From Aminipila butyrica (GTDB lineage Bacteria; Bacillota; Clostridia; Peptostreptococcales; Anaerovoracaceae): a stretch of DNA of 64,000 nt. The notes under the pieces are model-generated. The model did not search any database. It was not told the DNA's origin and worked only from the letters and a program-made list of their open reading frames with translations. Of this stretch, positions 15,957 through 23,232 are shown piece after piece. The stretch is from assembly GCF_010669305.1 (NCBI RefSeq), contig NZ_CP048649.1, forward strand, positions 1,550,001 to 1,614,000, written 5' to 3'. The position numbers and the translations under genes were made by a program. The stretch's first letter is position 1; each line of letters opens with the position of its first letter.

Positions 15957-16787
15957 ATGTCAAGAGAAGACTTGAAAGATGTTATTTACGAGGTGCTGGT
16001 AGCTTGCATCGCCGAAAGAGTCGCAGAGAAAATTGCCCTGTATAATAAGCGGGCCCTGGTGGTGTTCACTGGTTCCCTGCTCAATGCAGATCAGGCTATG
16101 GAACAACTGAGACGGCTTCGGCAAGACGGTTTCCAATTCCACGTATGCTTATCAGAAAGTGCCGCTTCCCTTCTAAATTTATCCCAAATCCGAGAGGTGT
16201 TGCAGCCTGAGGAAATTTATCAGGACAATTCAGGAAAATCAGGTCTGCCGGAACAGTTGGCAAGAGAGTTTGAAACTATCATTGTTCCCACTATGACCAT
16301 CAATACGGCGGCAAAGCTTGCCTGCTGTATAGCTGATACCCCAGCCTCCCGATTAATCTCCAACGCGATGATGCGAGGAAAAAATGTGATTATCGGTATA
16401 GATGGCTGTTGTCCAGATAATAAGGAACGTGCTGCAAAGGGATATCAAATGAGGGAGCCGCTGAAAGAGCAGCTGAGAGATAACATGAGAAAAATGGCTT
16501 CCTATGGAGCATATTTGACTACTCTTGAAAACTTATATGACAGCACGAAGAAGAAGGTATTGCATCAGGGACCGGGAAGTTCTGCCTCTGGGGCGAAAAA
16601 AGTCGAAACATCAGGCGGAACGGGTGTGAATTCCAGGTGCGGTTTGATTACTGGTAAAGTAATCGGCAAAACCGATATCCTGTTAAATGCAGGGTGCAAA
16701 GTCATTAAGATCAGCAAGGATGCACTTGTGACCAAATTGGCGGAGGAAACAGCAAGAGAAAATAAGATACAGTTAATTAGAGAATAA
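15957..16787 (+). CDS. Flavoprotein-like microcompartment protein in the pduM position
   Basis: 276 residues, unknown function. Residues 1-27 are helical and resemble the encapsulation helices of its neighbours. Residues 30-195 look like the flavin-binding Cys-decarboxylase (HFCD/flavoprotein) fold: a starting strand RALVVFTGS, then PTMTINTAAKLACCIADTP (about 111-129), which matches the P-x-T-x-N-T-x-A-K-x-A pattern of that family, then MMRGKNVIIG. After a Gly/Ser linker (204-225), the C-terminal part (about 226-276; LITGKVIGKTDIL, KISKDALVTKLAEETAREN) resembles a small module I associate with other microcompartment proteins. It lies between pduL and pduN, the place of pduM in Salmonella, but is much longer. 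Weak binding site (TGGTGG). The flavin call is inference. Confidence 0.6.
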   Translation: MSREDLKDVIYEVLVACIAERVAEKIALYNKRALVVFTGSLLNADQAMEQLRRLRQDGFQFHVCLSESAASLLNLSQIREVLQPEEIYQDNSGKSGLPEQLAREFETIIVPTMTINTAAKLACCIADTPASRLISNAMMRGKNVIIGIDGCCPDNKERAAKGYQMREPLKEQLRDNMRKMASYGAYLTTLENLYDSTKKKVLHQGPGSSASGAKKVETSGGTGVNSRCGLITGKVIGKTDILLNAGCKVIKISKDALVTKLAEETARENKIQLIRE

Positions 16788-16797
16788 GGAGATTAAT

Positions 16798-17067
16798 ATG
16801 TATTTAGCAAAAGTAGTTGGAACAGTCGTTTCCACACGCAAGGATGACAATTTGATCGGCAACAAGATGTTACTTGTTAAAGAATTATCGGATGCAATGG
16901 AAGTCGTCGGTAAAACGGAGATAGCAGTTGATACGGTGGGGGCAGGTACAGGAGAAATGGTTATTATTGCCAAGGGCAGCTCTGCAAAGTACGCCTTGGG
17001 TAATCCAACTACTCCTGTGGATGCCACCATTGTTGGTATTGTAGATTCTGTAGAATTAAATATATAG
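16798..17067 (+). CDS. pduN: Pentameric vertex shell protein (EutN/CcmL family)
   Basis: 89 residues of the BMC-vertex family that caps the twelve corners of the shell as pentamers. The start MYLAKVVGTVVSTRKDD, the middle VDTVGAGTGEMVIIAKGSSAK and the end TIVGIVDSVEL are typical. ATG 16798 follows AAGGAG. Position after the pduM slot matches pduN in the enteric operon. Confidence 0.94.
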   Translation: MYLAKVVGTVVSTRKDDNLIGNKMLLVKELSDAMEVVGKTEIAVDTVGAGTGEMVIIAKGSSAKYALGNPTTPVDATIVGIVDSVELNI

Positions 17068-17080
17068 GATGTGATGGATT

Positions 17081-18094
17081 TTGGCAAACTTATATACCAA
17101 AACGGGGGATAAGGGCCAGACCGGATTAGTAGGCGGAGCGCGAGTGCCAAAAGACAGTCCACGGGTGGATTGTTACGGAACCATTGACGAAGCCAACTCG
17201 ATGCTGGGTTTAGCATACTCTTACACAGAGCACCCCTATATCAGAGAATGCATACATGGCATTCAAAAGAAGCTGTTTGTTCTTGGTGCAGAATTAGCCA
17301 GTGATGAAAAGGGGCTATCCATCCTGAAAAATACCATTTCTGACGAAGATGTAGCTGTTTTGGAAGGTATTGTGGACACCTGTACGGAGACGACAGGAAA
17401 GCAGACCGCTTTCGTCATTCCAGGAGTGAACAGTGCTTCGGCAGCGATGCACGTGGCAAGGACCATTATCAGACGGGCAGAGCGGACCGTTATTTCCGCC
17501 TCGAGACAAGTAGATATTCGAGAGAATCTGCACCGCTATATCAATCGGCTGTCCGATGCTATATATGCTTTAGCGAGACTGGAAGAAACCTATGTGGAGC
17601 AGGCGGAGCTGAGAGCCAAAGTAGAAGAGACGGTCAGAAAAGTCGTAGAAAAAGCCGGGGGGCAGCGAGATGATTGTCAAAACCCGCCTTTCGATTTGGA
17701 AACCATCAAACGAATGGCTCAGTACGCAGAGCAAAAAGCGAAAGAAATGAATGTTCCTATGGTTTTTTCAGCCGTGGACAGCGGAGGAAATCTGATGTTG
17801 CTCCATCGGATGGAAGAATCGCTTTTAATCAGTATCAAGGTCTCTTTCAGTAAAGCTTATACGGCAAATGCGCTGAAGCTGCCAACGGAACAGCTGGCAG
17901 AGCTGATTGAGCCAGGCGGAGAATTTTACAGTCTCCAACATCTGCACGAAGGACATATCATTGCCTTTGGCGGCGGTATTCCGTATAAGGTGGACGGAAA
18001 GATTGTAGGGGCTATCGGCGTCAGCGGTGGCAGTTCGGAAGAAGACATGGCGATTGCACAGTTTGCATTAAAGCAAGTTTCAGGAGGTCAGTAA
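17081..18094 (+). CDS. pduO: Cob(I)alamin adenosyltransferase PduO with C-terminal GlcG/HbpS domain
   Basis: 337 residues. The N-terminal PduO-type adenosyltransferase domain (about 1-185) carries the ATP site YTKTGDKGQTGL at residues 5-16, the helix TIIRRAERTV and YINRLSDAIYALAR. The C-terminal domain (about 200-337; SAVDSGGNLMLLHRM, GGGIPYKVDGKIVGAIGVSGG) is the heme-binding GlcG-like module seen in long PduO proteins. It makes adenosylcobalamin for PduCDE inside the compartment. The start is TTG at 17081 after AGGATGTGATGG, 13 bases downstream of pduN. Confidence 0.93.
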   Translation: MANLYTKTGDKGQTGLVGGARVPKDSPRVDCYGTIDEANSMLGLAYSYTEHPYIRECIHGIQKKLFVLGAELASDEKGLSILKNTISDEDVAVLEGIVDTCTETTGKQTAFVIPGVNSASAAMHVARTIIRRAERTVISASRQVDIRENLHRYINRLSDAIYALARLEETYVEQAELRAKVEETVRKVVEKAGGQRDDCQNPPFDLETIKRMAQYAEQKAKEMNVPMVFSAVDSGGNLMLLHRMEESLLISIKVSFSKAYTANALKLPTEQLAELIEPGGEFYSLQHLHEGHIIAFGGGIPYKVDGKIVGAIGVSGGSSEEDMAIAQFALKQVSGGQ

Positions 18095-18096
18095 GA

Positions 18097-19503
18097 ATGA
18101 ATATAGATGTAAACATGATAGAGGCATTGGTAAAAAAGGTAATTGAAAATGTGAACGTAAATGCCTCATTAGAAAACAAAGAGTACGGATATGGAATCTT
18201 TGAACATATGGACGATGCGGCCGAAGCCGCTACCATTGCGCAGCAAAAATATTTGAACTGCAGCATGTCAGATCGGGCCAAGTATGTGCAGGTAATCCGA
18301 GACGTAGTCTTAAAGAAAGAAAACCTGGAATTGATATCTCAGATGGCAGTAGAAGAAACTGGCATGGGCAAATATGAGCACAAGCTGATTAAAAATGCTC
18401 TGGCTGCCAATAAGAGCCCAGGTATTGAAGATTTGACAACAGAGGCTATGACTGGTGATGACGGGTTGACTATCGTAGAATATTCCCCGTTTGGTGTAAT
18501 CGGAGCTATTGCGCCAACTACAAATCCGACGGAGACTATCATCAGCAACTCCATCGGTATGCTGGCAGCAGGAAACTCTGTAATTTTTAGCCCTCACCCA
18601 AGAGCCAAGAACGTATCGCTAACCTTGATTAAGTTAATAAACAAGGGCTTAGAGGAGGCTGGTGCACCGAGAAACCTTATCGTGACAGTTAAGGAACCAT
18701 CTATTGAAAATACCAACAAGATGATGGCACACCCAGCTGTGCGGATGCTGGTGGCAACGGGTGGCCCTGCCATTGTAAAGACGGTATTGTCCAGCGGCAA
18801 AAAAGCCATCGGTGCAGGAGCGGGAAACCCGCCGGTAGTTGTAGATGAGACAGCGGATATTGAAAAGGCAGCAGCCGATATTGTGGATGGCTGCAGCTTT
18901 GACAACAACCTTCCTTGCATTGCAGAGAAGGAAGTGGTAGCCGTAGACTCCATCGCCGACTACTTAATCTTCAATATGAAGAAGTGCGGAGCCTATGAGG
19001 TAAAGGATCAGGCGCTTATCAGTCAACTGGAAGAGCTGGTTTTAAATGAAAAAGGCGGTCCAAAAACCAATTTTGTAGGCAAGAGTGCTCAACACATTCT
19101 ATCTCACGTAGGCATTCAGGTAGGTCCGGAAGTGCGGGTCATCCTTATGGAGGCTTGCAAGGAGCATCCGTTTGTGCAGGAAGAATTGATGATGCCGATT
19201 CTGCCGGTAGTCCGGGTAAAAGATGTAGATGAAGCCATCCAGCTGGCCATTAAGCTGGAGCATGGGAACAGACATACGGCAATCATGCACTCTAGGAATG
19301 TCGATAAGCTGACCAAGATGGCAAAACTTATCCAGACGACTATTTTCGTTAAAAATGGTCCATCTTATGCCGGAATCGGTGTTGGTGGAGAGGGCTATAC
19401 CACCTTTACCATCGCTGGACCGACAGGAGAAGGTCTTACATCGGCCAAATCCTTCGCTAGAAAACGCAGATGCGTGTTGGTAGGAGGATTGGACGTAAGG
19501 TAA
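18097..19503 (+). CDS. pduP: CoA-acylating aldehyde dehydrogenase PduP
   Basis: 468 residues. Oxidises propionaldehyde (or acetaldehyde) with CoA and NAD+ to acyl-CoA. The nucleophile is Cys274 in NNLPCIAEK; the nucleotide-binding block VIGAIAPTTNPTET is at about 134-147, and ATGGPAIVKTVLSSGKKAIG at 220-239. An N-terminal helix (about 5-20, MIEALVKKVIENVN) is the encapsulation peptide first defined in PduP. The gene starts 2 bases after the pduO stop (AGGAGG inside pduO's end), so translation is coupled. NADH made here would need a partner oxidase; no pduQ is present. Confidence 0.95.
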   Translation: MNIDVNMIEALVKKVIENVNVNASLENKEYGYGIFEHMDDAAEAATIAQQKYLNCSMSDRAKYVQVIRDVVLKKENLELISQMAVEETGMGKYEHKLIKNALAANKSPGIEDLTTEAMTGDDGLTIVEYSPFGVIGAIAPTTNPTETIISNSIGMLAAGNSVIFSPHPRAKNVSLTLIKLINKGLEEAGAPRNLIVTVKEPSIENTNKMMAHPAVRMLVATGGPAIVKTVLSSGKKAIGAGAGNPPVVVDETADIEKAAADIVDGCSFDNNLPCIAEKEVVAVDSIADYLIFNMKKCGAYEVKDQALISQLEELVLNEKGGPKTNFVGKSAQHILSHVGIQVGPEVRVILMEACKEHPFVQEELMMPILPVVRVKDVDEAIQLAIKLEHGNRHTAIMHSRNVDKLTKMAKLIQTTIFVKNGPSYAGIGVGGEGYTTFTIAGPTGEGLTSAKSFARKRRCVLVGGLDVR

Positions 19504-19518
19504 AGGTGAGGTGTCAGC

Positions 19519-20844
19519 ATGGAAAAAAGTTTAACAGCTTCGGTAGAACAGGCAGGGATTGTCGGCGCAGGCGGCGCAGGTTTTCCCAGCCATGTGAAAT
19601 ACAATGCAAAAGCTGAATATGTAATTATAAATGGGGCAGAGTGTGAACCTTTACTGCGAGTGGACCAGCAGCTAATGGCCCAAGAAGCTGAAAAGCTTCT
19701 TGGGGGCTTGCAGCTGATTGTCGATCACGTTGGGGCAGCGGAAGGAATTGTGGCTTTGAAAGCGAAGTACCACGATGCGGAAGATGCGTTAAAGGCCCAA
19801 CTACATAAGTATCCTAAATTGCGACTTTATCTGTTGGGTAATTTTTATCCAGCAGGGGATGAGCAGGTGGTGGTATATGAGGTGACCAGGCGAATCGTGC
19901 CAGAGGGTGGCATTCCGTTGAATGTAGGTGTTATCGTTACCAACGTGGAGACTGTTTTAAACACCTATGATGCTTGTGTCAGTCAGCAGAATGTGACGGA
20001 TAAGTATATTACCGTCACTGGAGCGGTGGCGAAGCCAATTACCGCTCAGGTTCCTTTGGGCATTACAGTAAGGGAAGCCCTTGAGCTGGCTGGAGGTGTC
20101 ACCGTAAAAGACTATGTGATTGTCAATGGCGGACCGATGATGGGTAAGACCATATCCCCGGAAGATGTAATCACGAAGACTGTAAAGGGGCTCATCGTGC
20201 TGCCGGCAGGTCATCCACTGATTAACAGCTTGACCAAAGGTGTGTCTCACATGATGCGGGAAGCAAAAACCGCTTGTATGCATTGCAGCCTCTGTACCGA
20301 GGTCTGCCCAAGAAACTTGCTGGGACACAGGCTGGAACCCCACAAGCTGATACGCATACCAAGCTATGGAAAAATCTGTGATGGCCAGTCTTCTGCGATA
20401 AATGCTTTTTTATGCTGCGAATGTCGGTTATGCGAATACGCCTGCATACAAGACTTGCAGCCGTGGAAGATGAACAGCACCTTGAAAAAAGAATTGGGCA
20501 AGGCCGGTATCAAAAACACGCTGCACAATCAGCCCGAAAAGGCCGCAGCATTTCGCGAATACAAAAAGTTTCCAGTAGCGAAGCTGGTCACTAAGTTAGG
20601 TCTTAGTTCCTATGATCAGCCTGCTCCCATGGTAGCTCTCGATAAAGAATTTAAAAATGTATTTCTTCCTCTGAGACAGCACGTGGGCGCACCGGCGGAA
20701 TCCGTTGTTAAGGAAGGCGATTCTGTGGACAGAGGACAGTTATTAGCAAAGATTTCTGAAGGTAAGTTGGGAAGTAACATTCATGCCAGCATTTCGGGAA
20801 CCGTTACGGCTGTAACAGCTGAGGGTATTCGTCTACAGGCATAA
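19519..20844 (+). CDS. pduS: RnfC-like Fe-S flavoprotein PduS
   Basis: 441 residues. PduS is described as a cobalamin reductase and electron-transfer protein of the compartment. The N-terminal RnfC-type NAD/FMN domain (GAGGAGFPSHVKY, INGAECEPLL, VTNVETVLN) is followed by two [4Fe-4S] motifs: C253-x2-C256-x2-C259-x3-CP, and C299/C300, C302, C305, C309. A C-terminal barrel-sandwich region (about 380-441) ends the protein. Both clusters look intact. It probably supplies reduced cobalamin to PduO and may pass electrons to the Fe-S site of PduT. The next gene is a membrane protein, which raises the possibility of a membrane partner. Confidence 0.93.
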   Translation: MEKSLTASVEQAGIVGAGGAGFPSHVKYNAKAEYVIINGAECEPLLRVDQQLMAQEAEKLLGGLQLIVDHVGAAEGIVALKAKYHDAEDALKAQLHKYPKLRLYLLGNFYPAGDEQVVVYEVTRRIVPEGGIPLNVGVIVTNVETVLNTYDACVSQQNVTDKYITVTGAVAKPITAQVPLGITVREALELAGGVTVKDYVIVNGGPMMGKTISPEDVITKTVKGLIVLPAGHPLINSLTKGVSHMMREAKTACMHCSLCTEVCPRNLLGHRLEPHKLIRIPSYGKICDGQSSAINAFLCCECRLCEYACIQDLQPWKMNSTLKKELGKAGIKNTLHNQPEKAAAFREYKKFPVAKLVTKLGLSSYDQPAPMVALDKEFKNVFLPLRQHVGAPAESVVKEGDSVDRGQLLAKISEGKLGSNIHASISGTVTAVTAEGIRLQA

Positions 20845-20879
20845 TCAAATTCTATGATTAGAAAAGGAAGGAACGGATT

Positions 20880-21752
20880 ATGGAAAATTTACAATGGTTA
20901 TTAATTATAGCCGCATTTGGCGGCGGTGTAATCGGTGCTTATATTGGCGCATTACCGGCATTTATTTTAACAGGTTTTATTGCCATTGCAGGTGGAACGG
21001 CTGCCCTAGCAGGTGCAGCGGACTTAACAGTAGGTTATGTGGCTTTTGGTGCGTATCTGGGTCCTCACGTAGCCTTTGCCGGCGGCGTTGCGGCAGCAGC
21101 TTACGCTCACAAGACGAAGAAACTGGATAACGGCGTGGATATTACAGCTTCCCTATGGGGGACTGGCGATCCGATGACCCTGATTGTAGGCGGTATTTTC
21201 GGTCTGGTTGGTATGTTGATATTTCAGGTGCTGGCAGCTATCAGCTTCCCATCGGACTTACCAGGAACAACGGTTGTTATTTTGGCTGTAGTGACTCGGT
21301 TCATGTTTGGTACCACCGGTCTCACTGGTAAATATGAAGGCGAAGGCAACCGGGTATGGTTCTCCGGCGGAAAAGGCTTCGCTTGCAATGTGCTTCTCGG
21401 GTTAGGCATTGGTGTTGCCATCAGCTTAATTTATGCAGAGATGGTTCGTGCTGGAGTGGATGCCGCAGTTTTGGGTTCATTCCCTATCGTATGCTTCGGT
21501 ATTGCAGCCGCTTCGCTGATTTTCACCCAGACTGGCTTCGCTTGCCCAGCAACCCATCATATCGCTTATCCGGCAGCTTGCGCAGCAGTTTGGTCTGGCA
21601 ACCCAGCGATGGGTATCATCTTCGGTATTCTAGGCTCTTTGATCGGTGACTTTGTTATCAATACCTTTAACAGTCACTGCGACACCCATATCGACCCGCC
21701 AGCTACCACGATTATGATTTTGATTTGCGCAGCTACGCTCTTATTTGCCTAG
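20880..21752 (+). CDS. Uncharacterised polytopic membrane protein inside the microcompartment operon
   Basis: 290 residues, very Gly/Ala-rich, with about seven to nine hydrophobic segments (roughly 5-30, 32-48, 52-77, 100-122, 128-147, 168-187, 195-215, 240-262, 276-290). I do not recognise the family. It lacks the NPA motifs of PduF/aquaporin glycerol facilitators. Two His/Cys clusters, CPATHH (222-227) and SHCDTHIDPP (265-274), stand out in the C-terminal half. ATG 20880 follows GAAAAGGAAGG; the gene lies between pduS and pduT on the same strand. Likely roles are uptake of the diol or efflux of the product (a PduF replacement), or a membrane partner of PduS; these are inferences. Confidence 0.85.
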   Translation: MENLQWLLIIAAFGGGVIGAYIGALPAFILTGFIAIAGGTAALAGAADLTVGYVAFGAYLGPHVAFAGGVAAAAYAHKTKKLDNGVDITASLWGTGDPMTLIVGGIFGLVGMLIFQVLAAISFPSDLPGTTVVILAVVTRFMFGTTGLTGKYEGEGNRVWFSGGKGFACNVLLGLGIGVAISLIYAEMVRAGVDAAVLGSFPIVCFGIAAASLIFTQTGFACPATHHIAYPAACAAVWSGNPAMGIIFGILGSLIGDFVINTFNSHCDTHIDPPATTIMILICAATLLFA

Positions 21753-21783
21753 TTAATTTGATTGATGAAAGTGGAGGTAGCTC

Positions 21784-22332
21784 ATGGGACAGTCAATAGG
21801 ATTAGTAGAATTAAAAAGTATTCCCGTAGGCATAGAAACTACTGATGACATGTTAAAGGCCGCCAGTGTGGAATTGCTCCTGGCAACGCCCATTTGTCCG
21901 GGAAAGTATATCATAATAGTAGAAGGAAATGTGGGCGCGGTAAAGAGTTCAGTGAAAGCGGGAATCGCAAAAGCGGAAACGTTTTTAGTGGGCCATCACA
22001 TTATAAACAATGTACATGAGTCCTTACCTTCTGCCATTTCAGGAACCGCCGAGGTTGCCAACATTTCTGCATTGGGAATTATTGAAACCATTTCTGCTTT
22101 AACGGCAGTAACCGCAGGAGATATTGCAGCCAAGGCTTCCAATGTTCGTTTGATAGAGATAAGAATAGCAAGAGGTCTGGGAGGAAAAGGTTTCTTGATT
22201 TTCACAGGGGAGATTTCCGCGGTGAAATCCGCAGTGAATTCCTGTCTGAACGAGCTAAAAGAAACGGGGGAAATTACCAGTTACAGCGTTATTTCTTCTC
22301 CTCACAAAGACTTGATTAAAAGTATCATGTAA
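21784..22332 (+). CDS. pduT: Tandem-BMC trimeric shell protein PduT with Fe-S pore cysteine
   Basis: 182 residues with two BMC domains (about 1-85 and 95-182). The first contains PICPGKYII, placing a cysteine at residue 38. This is the residue that in Salmonella PduT holds a [4Fe-4S] cluster at the trimer's central pore. Second-domain markers are LGIIETISALTAVTAGDIAAKAS and FTGEISAVKSAV. ATG 21784 follows GTGGAGGTAG. With PduS encoded close by, an electron path through the shell is plausible. Confidence 0.93.
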   Translation: MGQSIGLVELKSIPVGIETTDDMLKAASVELLLATPICPGKYIIIVEGNVGAVKSSVKAGIAKAETFLVGHHIINNVHESLPSAISGTAEVANISALGIIETISALTAVTAGDIAAKASNVRLIEIRIARGLGGKGFLIFTGEISAVKSAVNSCLNELKETGEITSYSVISSPHKDLIKSIM

Positions 22333-22345
22333 AGACAGAGGCTAT

Positions 22346-22377
22346 CAAGGGTCTATGCCGCAGGGTATAGCCCCTTG
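22346..22377 (+). other. Intercistronic hairpin between pduT and pduU
   Basis: CAAGGG-T-CTAT (22346-22356) pairs with ATAG-C-CCCTTG (22367-22377) around a 10-base loop. No proper T-run follows, so it may stabilise or set a processing point in the mRNA rather than terminate. Confidence 0.45.
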
Positions 22378-22417
22378 TTCAATAATTGCAGCACCGTAGA
22401 GAGGGAGGCTAATAAAA

Positions 22418-22762
22418 ATGGAAACCGAAAAGCAGCGGGTCATTCAAGAATATGTGCCAGGAAAACAAGTTACTTTGGCTCATATCATCGCAAAGCCTAC
22501 AGATGAATTATATGAGAAATTAGGGTTGGTGGAATTATCCGGAAGCGTTGGTGTTTTAACCATAACTCCCAGCGAAGCGGCAATTATTGCCGGAGATCTG
22601 GCGACGAAGGCGGCAGATATCCGCATTGGTTTTATTGATCGGTTCAATGGTTCTCTGTTTATTGCAGGGAACATTACGGCAGTAGAGTCAGCCTTAAAAA
22701 ACATTTTAGTCTTGCTCTGTGATAAGATGGGGTACGCCAGAACGGAGATTACAAGGACATAA
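22418..22762 (+). CDS. pduU: Circularly permuted BMC shell protein PduU/EutS family
   Basis: 114 residues. The N-terminus (RVIQEYVPGKQVTLAHIIAKP) is the strand-barrel segment that caps the pore in permuted BMC proteins. The BMC body follows (LGLVELSGSVGVLTITPSEAAIIAGDLATKA cut across 36-66, then GSLFIAGNITAVESALK). It is a minor facet protein in characterised Pdu shells. ATG 22418 follows AGAGAGGGAGG. Its order pduT-U-V is the same as in enteric operons. Confidence 0.92.
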   Translation: METEKQRVIQEYVPGKQVTLAHIIAKPTDELYEKLGLVELSGSVGVLTITPSEAAIIAGDLATKAADIRIGFIDRFNGSLFIAGNITAVESALKNILVLLCDKMGYARTEITRT

Positions 22763-22763
22763 T

Positions 22764-23210
22764 ATGCAGAAAACAGCAAAAAAGATGATGATGATCGGCC
22801 GAAGCGGAGCGGGAAAGACCACTCTCTGCCAGTTTTTAAACCAGCAAGAGCTGGCCTATCACAAGACCCAGTACGTACAGGTCATTGGAGAAAATATGAT
22901 CGATACCCCCGGCGAGTACACCGAGCGGCGGTCTCGCTACAGCAGCTTGCAGATTACCTCAGCAGATGCAGCAGTCATTGTATTTGTTAAGGATGCCACA
23001 GAGCCAGGGAGCATTTTCCCACCAGGATTTTCTTCCATGTTTGCCAAACCGGCGGTAGGTGTTATTACAAAAGCAGACTTGGCTGATCCGCAGATGCTCC
23101 AAAAAGCAGAGAGGTTTTTAAAGCTGGCGGGTGCAAAGCAGTCCTTTGCAGTCAGCTGTGTAACGGGTGAGGGGTTCGAAGAGCTGATTCGCTTTATTCA
23201 AAATCTTTAA
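22764..23210 (+). CDS. pduV: PduV/EutP-family small GTPase-like protein
   Basis: About 148 residues. The P-loop GRSGAGKTT lies at residues 12-20, the Walker B/G3-like DTPGEY (about 51-56) and the G4-like TKAD (about 97-100). PduV/EutP proteins are Ras-like and are linked to movement or positioning of the compartment; EutP of Salmonella has been reported to have acetate kinase activity, which would matter here because no pduW is present. The start was moved to ATG 22764, one base after the pduU stop, where the family N-terminus begins. AAGGA lies at 22753-22757. Confidence 0.88.
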   Translation: MQKTAKKMMMIGRSGAGKTTLCQFLNQQELAYHKTQYVQVIGENMIDTPGEYTERRSRYSSLQITSADAAVIVFVKDATEPGSIFPPGFSSMFAKPAVGVITKADLADPQMLQKAERFLKLAGAKQSFAVSCVTGEGFEELIRFIQNL

Positions 23211-23232
23211 AATCAGAATAGGGGAACAGGCA

